DNA of 64,000 nucleotides, taken from positions 27,063,535 through 27,127,534 of the forward strand of contig OZ020520.1 of assembly GCA_963971425.1 (NCBI GenBank). The letters are read 5' to 3'. This stretch comes from Bryoerythrophyllum caledonicum. Taxonomy: Eukaryota; Streptophyta; Bryopsida; Pottiales; Pottiaceae. A program made the position numbers and the translations under genes. Positions 33,640 through 44,625 of the stretch are shown here, one piece after another. The first letter of the stretch is position 1. The number at the start of each line of letters is the position of its first letter. The notes under the pieces are model-generated. The model made no database searches and had not been told where the DNA came from. It was given only the letters and a program-made list of their open reading frames with translations.

Positions 33640-34421
33640 TTAACCCTCTAGAGCCCACGAGACCCAAAATGGGATTCTCTAGGTGTTAAATTCGGTTTTC
33701 ATGAAATCCATGAGGTATTAGGTTGTGAAATGTAAAAATCAAATTTGCGGTACACATTACATGAACACTCTACAAAAATCATATCATAATTTGAAGTTAT
33801 AGAACTCTTGGAAAAGCTATGATACAACACAAAATACATCAAATACACTAAAATACAATAATACCATGCCACATACTATATTGTATTTTATACAACATGC
33901 AAAATGATTTTGGTCTTAAAATTTGATTGAAATTTGTCTTTAAGAGATTATTCATTGTTTTGTAGTTGTTGATCACTCTCATCGCATACAAAACTTCTAT
34001 TTTAATTTGTAGAAGTTTTGAACATTCCCATATACAAAAGTGAAAAAAATCACCAATAATCATGTATAAATGTTTTCTTCACGTATGATATGTGAGTGCA
34101 AAGCTATCGACCTAGTGCACATGTGAACCTCTTTTATTCAAAGTAAAAAAATTCTTGCAAGAATCTATTGATGAATAAAGTAGTACACCCCCTAAAGTTC
34201 ACAATTTGCATTACCAATATAAGAACTTTAAACACTACAATCTATCCCATCAATCGTTGGATGTTGCGAATTTCCTCCAAAGTTCAGGTCATGGTATAAT
34301 ATTAATATTGTAAGATTGGATACTAAAACTAAGCATTATATTTCCATCAAAGTTAGTTCAAAGAAAAGAGCAACACATATCTTCGTTTCGGTGAAACATG
34401 ACATGGACACCAAAAGGCTAA
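33640..34421 (+). mobile_element. TTAA element family X, copy X2 (782 bp), nested in T6
   Basis: Left end TTAACCCTCTAGAGCCCACG, right end GACACCAAAAGGCTAA. The host sequence ..ACATCATGC|TTAA|..CAATGG..ATTTAGACC is split exactly at TTAA; unoccupied versions stand at 30540-30580, 46005-46040 and 53080-53115. The right duplicate has mutated to CTAA. This is direct evidence of a 4-bp TTAA duplication. Confidence 0.85.
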
Positions 34422-34712
34422 TACAATAGACTTAAGAGATTTAGACCTTATGTAGTGCAAAACTTTGATACCAAGTGATCCACTCAACACAAGGAAGCAC
34501 ATGAACGATTCTCATGACTTCAAACACTATAATCTTTCAATCCATGCGATCAAAGTTTTTGAAATTTTGTGAGTATGTTACTTAGTAAGTCTTAATTGAG
34601 ACCCTACAGTGAAAGCTAAGAATATAAGGTTTGGTTTCCTTCCTTATTCATTGCACTAGAATCAACAATTCTAAAGTGTTTTTGGTGTAAATTTGTCATG
34701 GTCCTTTAGGGG

Positions 34713-36526
34713 TTAACCCCTAAAAGACCGAGCCTTGTGCTTCACCAAAACCACCCCAAAACTGCCACTAAGATGAGATATTATTGGGCCTACTCAAATG
34801 AATTTTTACTCATTTCAATGGTTAGATCTTCAAGGCAACTACTACGAGAAGACACCCTAATTTTTCTGTAAACTTCGACCATATGGATCGAAAGATAAAT
34901 GAATTTGAAGAGTACAAATTTGTTTTTTTCTATTGTACCCGGACAAGTTCAAAATACTTTACTCAAGATAATGGCATATTTTTCCATTATTCATTGCATA
35001 AACTCAATGGATCTATGTTCTACCTTGTATTAACCCTGAAAGGTCCAAGGCATTTTCACACCAAAAACACTTCAAAATTGTTGATTCTAGTGCAATGAGT
35101 AAGGAAGAAAATAAAATCTTATACTCATTCTTTTGACCATAGGATCTCCATTAAGACTTACTAAGTACCACTCACAAAATGTCATACACTATGACCGCAC
35201 GGATAGAAAGATTATAGTGATTGAAGTAAAAAAAATGGTTCATTTTCTTCCGAACGTTGAGTGGATCAATAGACTTGGACTTCACTTGGTATCAAATTTT
35301 TTTGCACTACACAAGGTCTAAATCCTTTACCATTGTGTTAAGCATGATGTTAGTTCCGTATATAACAATTTTTAGAGGTAGAGAAGGGGTGCAACATATT
35401 CAAAACAAGTGTGCAAGGAGTGGAGGTTCAAAAATTGTCAATTCATGATTTTTTTTTTTGAGAGTTTAATATGTTTTTGAATGATAATCCAAATGGTAAA
35501 TAAGAAGGTTCTCACCACATATTGTTGTTGAAAAAATAAAGAGTGGAAAATATAAAGATCTCTAGGTTTTATGTAGAAAAGATGAAGTTTTTTCCCCTCC
35601 TTGCCCAAAATGTGTAAAAATGTTTGACTTGAGTTTAAAAAAATTTTACACTAAAGACAAAAAAAATTTGGACATATTTAAAGAAGGTAATATTCTCTAC
35701 ATGTATGGAAAATCTCAATGTCAATAGAGACTTCTAGAAATTTTTTGGAGCTGCCATGAGTCCCAATTCCTAGCTTTGAGTGGTACTCATTTTCAAACCA
35801 TGAATCCAAAAATAATAATAAGCTCTTATTGGGACAATATAGTTTAAGAGTTCTTCTTTAAAAAAATTCTTTGAATTTTAGGAACCCACCCAAAATCAAA
35901 ATCATCCCTTTGATAGACACTTGGGCCTTTAGAGGTTGAGTCATTGCACGCCAAAAATCACAAGCAATGGAGGTGCTTACGATAAGAAAATTGACCTGCA
36001 ACGACTAAGGGTATAGAAAGTGGCTCTTCATTTATAGAATAAATTTTATTTTAAAAATAGAGTAATAAGTGTTGGATCTAGTACTTGAACGGTGAATGGA
36101 ATCATCTTGTCATATTCTAACAATAGAAAAGATATTTTTTGAAAATTAAAATCCTTAATTTCTATGTGATTCAAGTGAAAACAATGAAGGTAGCCAAGAA
36201 CTTTCCTTCACCACTACCCGCCTCAAAAAAGTGCAATTGTCAACTTTATAGGAGCACTATTCATCTCTATAGTATCCTCAGCCCTCCAGAGCTACCAAAA
36301 AAGTCGAGCGTTTTATGTTTTAAGGACCATAATCTTTTCCTATGAGTCCAAAGAAAGAAAGAAAAAATTCTTCACAAAAATAACCTGAAAGATAAGATAC
36401 ACATTCCCCACAAAGATACCACAAAGATATTCAAATTTCAAAAAGTCATCTTTAAAAATGGATTTTTAGGAACTTGCCCAAAATTGATTTGTCCCTTGTA
36501 GGAACAAATTGGGCTTTAGGAGTTAA
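34713..36526 (+). mobile_element. TTAA element family Y, copy Y2, split by nested T7
   Basis: Left end TTAACCCCTAAAAGACCGAG, right end GGGCTTTAGGAGTTAA. T7 occupies its internal TTAA at 35030. After removing T7 it is about 905 bp and colinear with Y1. Confidence 0.75.
35030..35938 (+). mobile_element. TTAA element family T, copy T7 (909 bp), nested in Y2
   Basis: Left end TTAACCCTGAAAGGTCCAAG, right end GGGCCTTTAGAGGTTGA. Y1 has the empty site (CTTGTG-TTAA-ATCATTGCA); here it reads CTTGTA-TTAA-element-TTGA-GTCATTGCA. The right TTAA has mutated to TTGA. Confidence 0.85.
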
Positions 36527-36718
36527 AGTACCAAGTGTCTGTTCCAAGGACAATTTTTTTCACTTTGATTGTAATTATCTTTCAATATGTGTGGTCATAA
36601 TTCTCAATTTTTTTTACCACATCATCTCACATAAGTTTGAAAGAGATCCTATGGTTACATTTTCAAGAAGCTCACCTTGGCAGTTTCTAATCAATAGAGG
36701 AGTAGAGATTCCTCTTAA
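36523..36718 (-). mobile_element. Short TTAA element Z4, inverted, outermost bases lost
   Basis: The body matches Z1 inverted (CATCATCTCACATAAGTTTG, GAGTAGAGATTCCTCTTAA). Terminal CCCC blocks are reduced at both ends, but TTAA remains. It abuts Y2 on the left and T8 on the right, each sharing a TTAA. Confidence 0.55.
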
Positions 36719-37222
36719 CCCCTAAGTGACCGTGACAATTTCACACCAACAACACTTCAAAATTGTTGGATTCTAGTGCAATGAATAAAGAAGGAAACAA
36801 AAACTTTCATTTCTACTTTTGATTGTAGGATCTCAAATACGACTTCTTAAGTAACATACTCACAAAATTTCATAAACTTTGACCGCACGGATTGAAAGAT
36901 TGTAGTGTTTAGAGTCAAACAAATGGTTCATTTTCTTCCCTGAGTACGTTTAGTGGATCAACAAACTTTGACTTCACTTGGTGTCAAAGTTCTTGCACTA
37001 CACAAGGTCTAAATCCATTAACATTGTCTTACATTCAATAGAGTGTCCTCGCAAAAGTTTCTAAGGGTGCCGAAAGTGCCCGCTCTCCCCATTTGAAATT
37101 TGAAGCCCTATAACTTTTTCATTGTATGTCGGATTTACGAAAAAAATGTTTTCCCACTGAGGTCTTCGTGATGTCCTTGACTAGTAAAGATTTCAAAGTG
37201 AAATGTTGGAAGTTGACACCCT
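36715..37222 (+). mobile_element. TTAA element family T, copy T8, internally deleted and right-truncated
   Basis: Left end TTAACCCCTAAGTGACCGTG. T sequence is continuous to about 37040, then jumps to the distal part (GTGCCCGCTCTCCCCATTTG) and stops near 37222 without a right end. Confidence 0.6.
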
Positions 37223-38346
37223 ACAGGGAATGGCCATCTGAAGGCACAAAATCACTCACAAATCCAGGAGCGCTAAATTGAGTGCGGGGACACAAAAAGA
37301 AGCAGACATATGGAGGGCAGTAAGTGGCCACGGGAGGCATGCAGAACAATGTCCCCATGGAAGCAGGGAGCTGACCAAATCTAAGTGGCCCAAACTCCAA
37401 CTTGATGCCTCCACTTACCACCATATTCTCCCTTGGACAGTGTTTAAAATTGGGATGCTTTTTTTGGGGGAATTTCTGAGATTAGACCAACACCCTCAGT
37501 CATATGCTGGCATTTCCACTTCCGATGTGGGGAGAATCATGCATGACGTGCATCATGGGGGGCGCGCGCTACGAGTTTCATTCTGTGGGTCACCCACTCC
37601 AGCCTCCTCTTCTGCACATCATATTGCAAGGTAGGCCAACCCTAAAACAAGCGGCCATACAATACTGCTCCCAGGTATACCCATCCTAGATTTCAGGGAG
37701 GAAATGCACCCATCCTAGATTTCAGGGAGGAAATGCACCCATCCTAGATTTCAGGGAGGAAATGCACCCATCCTAGATTTTAGGGAGGAAATGCAGCCAG
37801 CCACCGCATCACTCATAAAGTCAATGGTGATACATATGTCATGTAAAGACAGACTACATTTCCTCTCCAGGATCTAGGAAGGGCTAGTATGGAGCAGTAT
37901 TGGGCGGCGGGTTGGTTTTGGGTTGTTCTCTTTATTCTTCTTTTGGTTAGTTGGGTTTATTGATTTTGAAAGTGAAGGGGGTTGTGCAATCTAATTGCAA
38001 GATGTTATCCTAACTTCTGGGGAGGGAGAATCTGTGGTTGTGAGTAAAATCTGTGAGATGAAGGGCTTTGGCAAATTATAGTGTTGAGCTCCTACACCTT
38101 GGTTCATAGTTTGTGTTATTATGCGTGCTCTTATTGTAGTAGCAGCTGAGTTGATTATGATACTAGGATAACTGTGACACAGAGAAGGGTCACAAACATT
38201 CAAACTTAGTTCAAATTTGATCTCCTACTGTATCATTTTCTGGAAGGGGGAAAGGCATGTGATTGTAGAATCCACAGGCATGGACAATATTGAGGCATGG
38301 GAATTCTCAAACCAGAAATAGACTAACTCATGAGTGTGTATTTATA
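37223..38346. other. Moderately GC-rich stretch without a supported gene
   Basis: The open frame at 37278-37634 has no recognisable domain or conserved context. Apart from the 29-bp array at 37681-37796 nothing was identified. Confidence 0.4.
37681..37796 (+). repeat. Four tandem copies of a 29-bp unit
   Basis: The unit begins CCATCCTAGATTTCAGGGAG and ends GAAATGCAC, starting at 37681, 37710, 37739 and 37768. Copies 1-3 are identical; copy 4 differs by C to T in TTTCAGG and at its last bases. Confidence 0.95.
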
Positions 38347-38655
38347 TTAACCCTTTGGTGCCTACATGTACCACATGAGTCAGAGACAATCTACAAGAGT
38401 GGTAGATTAGGCAAAACATCATCTACGTAGTGGGTATATTTCAGAACACAGATCTACAAGGTCACTTCATGGAAATCATTGTAGTTTGTTGATGCCTGCA
38501 TGGATTAGAGATTGGAATGATCCATTAGAAAGCTACTGAGGAGCTCAAAATGCATTCTCAGCACGCGAGGGACAATAAACTATTGTAGAAAGAGTTACAA
38601 GAGAAAAAGCACCAGAAACAACACCGCCAGAGCCTCTTACGCGCTAAAAGGTTAA
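38347..38655. mobile_element. TTAA element W1 (309 bp)
   Basis: Left end TTAACCCTTTGGTGCCTACA, right end GCGCTAAAAGGTTAA: an imperfect inverted repeat between two TTAA sites. The ends resemble family X more than T. Confidence 0.6.
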
Positions 38656-38902
38656 CCCTGCTACTAAGGTATGCATTGATAGGATGACTTCTGTCACTTT
38701 GTTGTCCAAGAATTATTGCCCAAAATGAAGCCATATGCTCATCATTCTTGTAATCACAAATTGTCAGGACAAACATCTGGTGAGTTCCCGGAGAATTATA
38801 AAGGTTACTAGGTATATATTCAAAAAAGTCAACTCCTAACCAAGGAGTCAAGCATTGTAACTTCATATTGTTTTGATTTTATGAAAATGATCAAATATGA
38901 TT

Positions 38903-39497
38903 TTGACCCCTAAAGGACCAAGTGTCAAAAATGGGCTTTTTGAAAGTTTGGTCAGGTTCTTGTGGTGTCATTTTCCAGCATTCCACTTTGAATTTTTTAC
39001 TGTAGAAGGACATTAGTAGGACCTTAGTGGGAGAACATTTTTTCCTAAATCCAGCAATTAATGAAAAAGTTATAGGGCTTGGAATTTCAAATGGGAGAAG
39101 CGGGCACTTTGGGCACCCTAAATTTTTTTGCCAGGACATTCTAATGAATGTAAGATTTTCAATACTCGCAAGTAATATTGTTTCCCTTCATATTGTCAAA
39201 ACAAAGTTCTTGTATTTAGTGAATAATAGCATATTAACCCAAGTCAAACATTTTCATATATTGTCACACATTGTTGGGCAAGGTACCAAAAAAACTTCTT
39301 CTTTGCCGCATAAAACTTAGAGATCTTCACATCTTTTACTTTTTTTTTGTTCCACAACAATATGTAGTGTAAATCTTCTTATTGGCCATTCGGATTATCA
39401 ATCTAAAACATAAGAATTTAACAAAAATTATAACCCGAATTGGCAATTTTTGAACCCCCACTCCTTGCACATGTGTTTTGAATATGCTACACCCCGG
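38903..39497 (-). mobile_element. TTAA element family T, copy T9, truncated
   Basis: Begins TTGACCCCTAAAGGACCAAG (target mutated to TTGA) and follows family T in inverse orientation to GAATATGCTACACCCC. It then breaks into a 34-bp piece of family X (39498-39531) and the GC-rich island. Confidence 0.65.
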
Positions 39498-39926
39498 TCT
39501 TTAAGACATTCTTCATTGTTTTGTGATTGTTGTTGAGGGAGCGAAGGGTGAGATGAGAGAAGAGTAGCTCCGCAAATCCTGGTGAGGAGGGATATCTTGG
39601 TGTTAGACGCAAATGAGATGCACGCAACAATGAGAGTTGTTGGGCTCATTGTTAATCCCTGTGTGCATCGCTTTGTTGTTGAAAGGTTGTTGATGGTGTA
39701 GAGAGTGTTGAATGGGATTACAAAGTCTTAGATCTATTGATACAAAGTGTTTATGAGGATGCAACGATCTATTACCAGTTTGAGAGAGTAGATCTGTGGC
39801 GGGGCTCTGTGTTGGCTCAGATTTAGATCTAGAGGTTGCAGTCCTTGTAAGTATCACTCAATCAATTAGATCTAGATCTAGGTTACCAGGACACCATAGC
39901 AACTCCACACCATATCCCTCCTCTAC

Positions 39927-40988
39927 TTGGACTCCAACACCATCATGAAGACTAACCCTGACATACACAAGATTCGAACCAGCTACCACAACACAGGGCC
40001 ATCCGATCAAGTACCAAATTCTGCAAGATCAGCTAAGTTTTTCTTTTGCTACATGCAACTCGCAACGTTTCTTGTTAAAAAATGCATGTTTGACTTCTCT
40101 TACCAAACGAAACTTACAGTGTTTTTTGTTAAAGAATGCATGTTAGATTTTTCATTCAAAACGAAACTCATAATGTATTTCAGCAGTAACTGCAAGTTAG
40201 ATTTTTCTTGTAATAGAGACCTAGCAATAAGGTACACTAGGAACCAAGAATGGATCTCACACATATTAGCGAGTGTGGTAGGAGGAAAGCACTGTCTCTT
40301 AGCAGATATAAGTTCCCTGCGAGCACAATACCAAGTCAAAGGTCATCCCACAGTAACAAATGCCAGCTCCAAGCAAACACTACTGCCGAGGAGACGCCCC
40401 TGTGAACTGGTGCAGCTCCAGCAAGCTCTGATCCGAAGTAGAAGCTGCTTAGGTGACATAGCTCCGGTGCATAGAGGTCAAGCTACAGGTACAAACGTTA
40501 GCTTCAAGCAAGCGCCGATGCTGAAGAGACGAAGCTGCTATATACTCCACTTAGATCCACCTCGAGCAAGACGAGGTCGAAGAGATGTAGCTCGGAGGCA
40601 GCCCCCAACAAGCATCGTCGTAGAGAAGACGAAGCTGCGATCAGAAGCAGGCACCGACTCCAAGCAAACATCAACACCGAGAAGACGCAGATGCGAGTTG
40701 GCGGAGCTCCAACAAGATCCAACTCGAGGAAGACGTTGCCGAGAAGACGCAACTCTGGCCCAACCTACAGCTTGCATCTATGACGTGAAGATGCAACTCA
40801 GATCTGAGGCCAAAAAAACGAAGATGAGATCCGAAGCCGAGAAGACGGAGTTGCGACGTGGTGCAACAACAAAATATAGCTCCCTGCGAGAACAGCACCT
40901 AAACAAAAATCAGAACACAGAAGAAATCGACGGCTCCCAACAAGCACCGATGTTAAAAAAACGCAGTAGTAATCTGAAGCGGCCCTAG
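39927..40988 (+). CDS. Arg/Lys-rich reading frame over degenerate tandem repeats (353 codons)
   Basis: Open from ATG 39927 to TAG at 40986-40988. From about 40340 the DNA consists of degenerate tandem repeats around GAGAAGACGCAGCTGCGA (near 40393, 40522, 40625, 40679, 40740, 40838 and 41011). The predicted protein therefore repeats R-R-x-x-C-E-L and L-R-S-E-A. The N-terminal 100 residues repeat a MHxLDFS/FKTKL-like unit (CMFDFSYQTKL, CMLDFSFKTKL, CKLDFSCN). No known domain. It may be part of a mobile-element gene, or an open frame sustained by repeat composition; a coding role is unproven. Confidence 0.25.
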   Translation: MDSNTIMKTNPDIHKIRTSYHNTGPSDQVPNSARSAKFFFCYMQLATFLVKKCMFDFSYQTKLTVFFVKECMLDFSFKTKLIMYFSSNCKLDFSCNRDLAIRYTRNQEWISHILASVVGGKHCLLADISSLRAQYQVKGHPTVTNASSKQTLLPRRRPCELVQLQQALIRSRSCLGDIAPVHRGQATGTNVSFKQAPMLKRRSCYILHLDPPRARRGRRDVARRQPPTSIVVEKTKLRSEAGTDSKQTSTPRRRRCELAELQQDPTRGRRCREDATLAQPTACIYDVKMQLRSEAKKTKMRSEAEKTELRRGATTKYSSLREQHLNKNQNTEEIDGSQQAPMLKKRSSNLKRP

Positions 40989-41060
40989 CAAACTCCCGAT
41001 CAAGATAGAGGATGCCGAGAAGACACAGATCTGGTAAAGATCCCAACAATCAACAACGCT

Positions 41061-43244
41061 GTGAAGGTGCAGCTGAGATCTGCTGTTGTGAAGGCAAAGC
41101 TACGTTCTGGCGTAACAAAAGAAATAGACCTCCAGCAACGGCAGAACCACTTGCACTGTCCAACTGAAGCGAACCTGCAGCAACACAAAAGAGGACCAAA
41201 AAGTCACCACCAACTCCAGAGACATCAACACAGGAAGGCCATCCTGCGACATGAAGCCCAACATGTACGTTTTCTTACCTCTTTGCCCATTACATTACTT
41301 TTCTCCACACATTTCTTTGAGAGAACAATGAATGACTATCAACCTAGCCGAACTCAACTCTACTGCATCAACAACATCACCAACAAATACAAACCAGAAA
41401 GGCGACAAGTGCTACCAAGAAACCCTAGCCGCCTCAATCTCAAGCACAACGAAATCAAGAAAACAGATCCAGATCCGAGGGAAACTCATCCCAACCATCA
41501 AACTCAAATTGAACGGCCGAACAATCATCTAGGAGAGCCCAACCCTAGCCTCCAACTATCTCCACAACGAAGCCCTTCATCGTCATCAACAGAAGAACCC
41601 ATCGAAAGAAGAACAGCAAGGTATAAAAAACACCCCCATTCCCCTCATTGTTCATCTCATCACCTCAGCCGAACGCCTCTGCGCATTACGTACACCTGGA
41701 GTGGAGACCTCACCTGGAGCTGGAGCTGGAGCTGGAGCTGGGAGAGACACCTTCAGTGTAGCTCGACTGACCACGAGCCGAGCAGAACAGAGTGGTTCTC
41801 CCCCTTGTGTGCCGATTCCTCACCTTGCTCGCTTATCATACTGTCGTTTTTATTTTCCCTACAAGTTACACCATGTCTCTATCAGCGTATTAACCTAGAG
41901 TTATGTCTTGTACAGGAGAACAAGATCACAGATTGCGAAGAAGAGCCCAACCGACACAATGCCTCAGTGAAGAGCAACATTCTCACCACCTCCTTTCTGA
42001 TTTTTTATTTTTTACGATACTTAGGTTTTAAGTTCCACTTGATGTGCACAAATTCACAAACTAATACTCGTATCTTTTGTTTGTTACAGGCAACAAACAA
42101 CAGTAAAAAACGAAGTACCCTGAAAGCTGGAGGCAGCCACGAAGCAGAGGCAGTCACAACCCAGCAGAAGAGGTTGCGTAGAGACAAAAGCGAAGACATG
42201 GAAGCGAAGACAAGTGCGAACTGGAGAACCGACACTCACAAACGAGCGGACAAGAAAAAGAAGCTGAAGCGGATCAACACAAGCGCAGGCGCAAGTACCC
42301 CAAGCCTCAGACGCGAAGGTGCGGAGACAAGAAGGTGCGCAGGCGCGCAGACAGCAAACCCTAGCGTCACAACAAGGGAGACGGCGCTCACACGGCGCAG
42401 CAGGCGTGTGAGAGAAAAACCCAACAACAGAAGAGAGTCGGCGTACGCCCTCCCCGCTCAAACCGCCGAAGAGTTCAACGGCACTGAGAGGAACCGCCAA
42501 GACAAGCGAATGAAGCAGCCTCGGCGGTCATACTCCACTCCCCTCCCTGGGTCCCTCGGCGGTCATACTCCCAGCGAAGCACTTTGGCAGCCATACTCCC
42601 GGCAAAGCTTCTCGGCGGTCATACTCCCAACGAAGTACCTCGGAGTAGAGACAGCAGAGAACACAACCCCAGGCGCCATAACATGTAAAACTGAGGCCGC
42701 ACCCCTGATTCGACGTATAGGCGATTCGAAGGGTAAACCCAGCTGGTCGCGTCAGAACGCCGCCAAAGCAGAACGACTCTTCACATTTTACAAGGTATGT
42801 TCATCCACCAAACACTCAATTGCTACCTTTTTAAATACGAACTTATATTCAATCAACCATTCAATGTCTGTGATTGTAACTAGTGATCAGGGATACGTCA
42901 CCCCTCTTTGTAACTTTGATGTATGCCATTACATTAAACTTAGTTTAAAAACTCACCTCTCCTTGTTAGAACTACCTTCAGTAGGCTCACAAATCAAATT
43001 GTGGAATGAAGGTACTCTCTTGGTCCAAAGAGGTAAAACACATAAACACTTAACTTCAAGCTATAATTTTTTCTGCAGAATGTCTCAATCAAGCAATGCT
43101 GCATCCGTTGTTAAACAACTTTCATTTAATGTTGCGGTGATGAACACGGATGATGAAGTGAATGCTGCTCCAAAAAGGAATCTAGATGGCTTGACCCCCC
43201 CTAGCCAGAAAAAGGCCAAAGCCACCACCATGACTAGGTATTAG
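41061..43244 (+). CDS. 727-codon low-complexity, basic reading frame of unknown nature
   Basis: The frame is uninterrupted for 2.2 kb, which is unusual for this window. It is Arg/Lys/Ser/Thr/Gln-rich with no recognised domain. Splice-like sites fall inside it: acceptors TGTACAG|GAGA (41916), TGTTACAG|GCAA (42090) and TTCTGCAG|AATG (43079); donors ACAAG|GTATGT (42795) and ACTAG|GTATTA (43238). So the real gene, if any, may be spliced from 42090-42794 and 43079-43237. The last block (starts MSQSSNAAS, ends PPSQKKAKATTMT) looks like a genuine N-terminus with a nuclear-localisation-like cluster. Two tandem repeats lie inside it (41702-41735 and 42517-42645). Confidence 0.3.
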   Translation: MKVQLRSAVVKAKLRSGVTKEIDLQQRQNHLHCPTEANLQQHKRGPKSHHQLQRHQHRKAILRHEAQHVRFLTSLPITLLFSTHFFERTMNDYQPSRTQLYCINNITNKYKPERRQVLPRNPSRLNLKHNEIKKTDPDPRETHPNHQTQIERPNNHLGEPNPSLQLSPQRSPSSSSTEEPIERRTARYKKHPHSPHCSSHHLSRTPLRITYTWSGDLTWSWSWSWSWERHLQCSSTDHEPSRTEWFSPLCADSSPCSLIILSFLFSLQVTPCLYQRINLELCLVQENKITDCEEEPNRHNASVKSNILTTSFLIFYFLRYLGFKFHLMCTNSQTNTRIFCLLQATNNSKKRSTLKAGGSHEAEAVTTQQKRLRRDKSEDMEAKTSANWRTDTHKRADKKKKLKRINTSAGASTPSLRREGAETRRCAGAQTANPSVTTRETALTRRSRRVREKPNNRRESAYALPAQTAEEFNGTERNRQDKRMKQPRRSYSTPLPGSLGGHTPSEALWQPYSRQSFSAVILPTKYLGVETAENTTPGAITCKTEAAPLIRRIGDSKGKPSWSRQNAAKAERLFTFYKVCSSTKHSIATFLNTNLYSINHSMSVIVTSDQGYVTPLCNFDVCHYIKLSLKTHLSLLELPSVGSQIKLWNEGTLLVQRGKTHKHLTSSYNFFCRMSQSSNAASVVKQLSFNVAVMNTDDEVNAAPKRNLDGLTPPSQKKAKATTMTRY
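41702..41735 (+). repeat. (GGAGCT)n hexanucleotide repeat
   Basis: About five copies of GGAGCT after CTCACCT, encoding a short SWSWSW / AGAGAG tract depending on frame. Confidence 0.8.
42517..42645 (+). repeat. Tandem repeat of CCTCGGCGGTCATACTCC (about 4 copies)
   Basis: CGGCGGTCATACTCC, or a close variant, recurs at about 42524, 42556, 42588 and 42614, alternating with CAGCGAAGCAC-type words. Confidence 0.75.
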
Positions 43245-44625
43245 TACCTTTTTGTTGTTTGTTGCGAATGTCCCGTCTATAGCAATAATGCTTTCGTGAC
43301 TGTATTTCAGCATCATGTGCGTCTGAAATGGGGTTTGAATCCCAATTACGAAGGGTACGTTATCGGCATTCAGTACTCCGTCAACCTTGTTGCCCGGGTC
43401 TTGGTAGTAAAAAATTGTACCTCGCTTTTCTCTTACCCACATTCTCATACTCTCAGTGTCGTTGTCGTGTTTCTTGTATAGTACATGCGCACGGACGCCG
43501 CATCTGTTGCAGATGTCCTCCATGCTAAGGAAACAATCCCGAGAAGGCGTAGGAGTGCCTTCATCGTGTGCCTTCAGTACGAGCTTCTGGTGCTTCTGTA
43601 TTATAGCTGCCATCGGAACTTGCTCCTCAAATTGCCTGAGAACCCAAAGCCTTACTTCCTCCGACATGTACTTCCGAAATCGGAGCTTTCTCCTCTGCAC
43701 ATTGTTCTTATCGTGGACGATGAGGCCCTGTGTGTCGACATGTTCCGAGCAAAGTACCCTATCTCGGCGATATATAGAAGAAAATAGTACCTCTTCACGT
43801 AGAATCGACATTGGCAGCCCACCTTTATAGACCCCCCCTCCTTCGCATCGGTGGCACGAGGGCCTTTCTGGCCAATGCCGGAAGTGAGTTGTTTCCCTTT
43901 GTGATTGTATTTCGATGGCGTTGGTGTCATTTCGGGCGTGATTGCTTGGATCTTGTCCCTGTTGTCTTCAGGACTGTATTGACAACGCCATCTGCAATTG
44001 GCTATGACCATTAGAGACACGTGCAGTACTGAAGAGATATTATGGCACAACCGACAATATGATCTACTGTCCATATCGTGATATCAGAGGTCGAGATTCA
44101 CTTACCGTTGGTACTCGATGTGGCAGTTCCACCGATAGTGCGTTTTCTCGCCGACGTTTGTGGGTCGTTCTTGTCGCGAACGAAGGTAGTCTCTACATCC
44201 TTTCGGCTAGACTGCTCACCCTCCACGAAATCCAAGATCCTATCCCACGGAATGTAGGCGATAAGCTTGGACTGCTTCCTCTTCGATGATTGCGGATCCT
44301 CTACGAATCTCGTATCATTCTCGGCCTCTATGTTCCACCTAAGACTTTTCCATGTCAAAATTCCCGGAGGAGGGTTCTGTAATGAATCGCGCATCCAAAG
44401 AACCTTGTCACCGTGCTTCTTCAGGATGTCTGTATGCGGGCCTTCCCGGAATGTGGCATCAAGATCCTCCACCCCCTTCTCATGCGCGCTGGTCGGTTTT
44501 TTTCTCCCTTGACGCCTCCATTTCCTCCCTGCTGCCTCGTTATCCGCAACGGTTGGTGGCGTTGTCTCGCCAAAATTCCCATTCAGCCTGTCCTGTATGG
44601 GGAGATTGAGATCAAGGAACTCCAT
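43240..44625 (-). pseudogene. Truncated and frameshifted MULE (Mutator-like) transposase
   Basis: Minus-strand frames 44625-44106 (starts MEFLDLNLPI), about 43991-43700, and 43780-43240 are successive parts of a MULE-type protein. A C-x-C-R-F zinc-finger-like start and a HVDTQGLIVHD block precede a helical region. The catalytic-domain start is FVIGIQTPFQTHMML, then IAIDGTFATNN (first catalytic Asp). A one-base shift separates the zinc-finger frame from HVDTQG, and the putative intron at 44105-43992 does not join in phase. The protein stops at a donor-like site (AAAAAG|GTACTA) at about 43240, with no further MULE sequence on the minus strand. It therefore lacks the remaining DDE residues and cannot be active. 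Confidence 0.7.

Larger units (their letters stand above)
32637..34716 (-). mobile_element. TTAA element family T, copy T6, carrying a pogo-like MITE and X2
   Basis: Left end TTAACCCTTACCCGTGAAGG, right end GGTCCTTTAGGGGTTAA (34713-34716). Its T sequence is interrupted by the MITE 32941-33290 and by TTAA element X2 (33640-34421). The right TTAA is shared with the left end of Y2, so two elements abut on one target site. Confidence 0.75.

Noticed and set aside
39528-39900. Possible LTR beginning TGTTGAGG
   Set aside because: No second copy, no convincing primer-binding site, and no reverse transcriptase or integrase sequence nearby.
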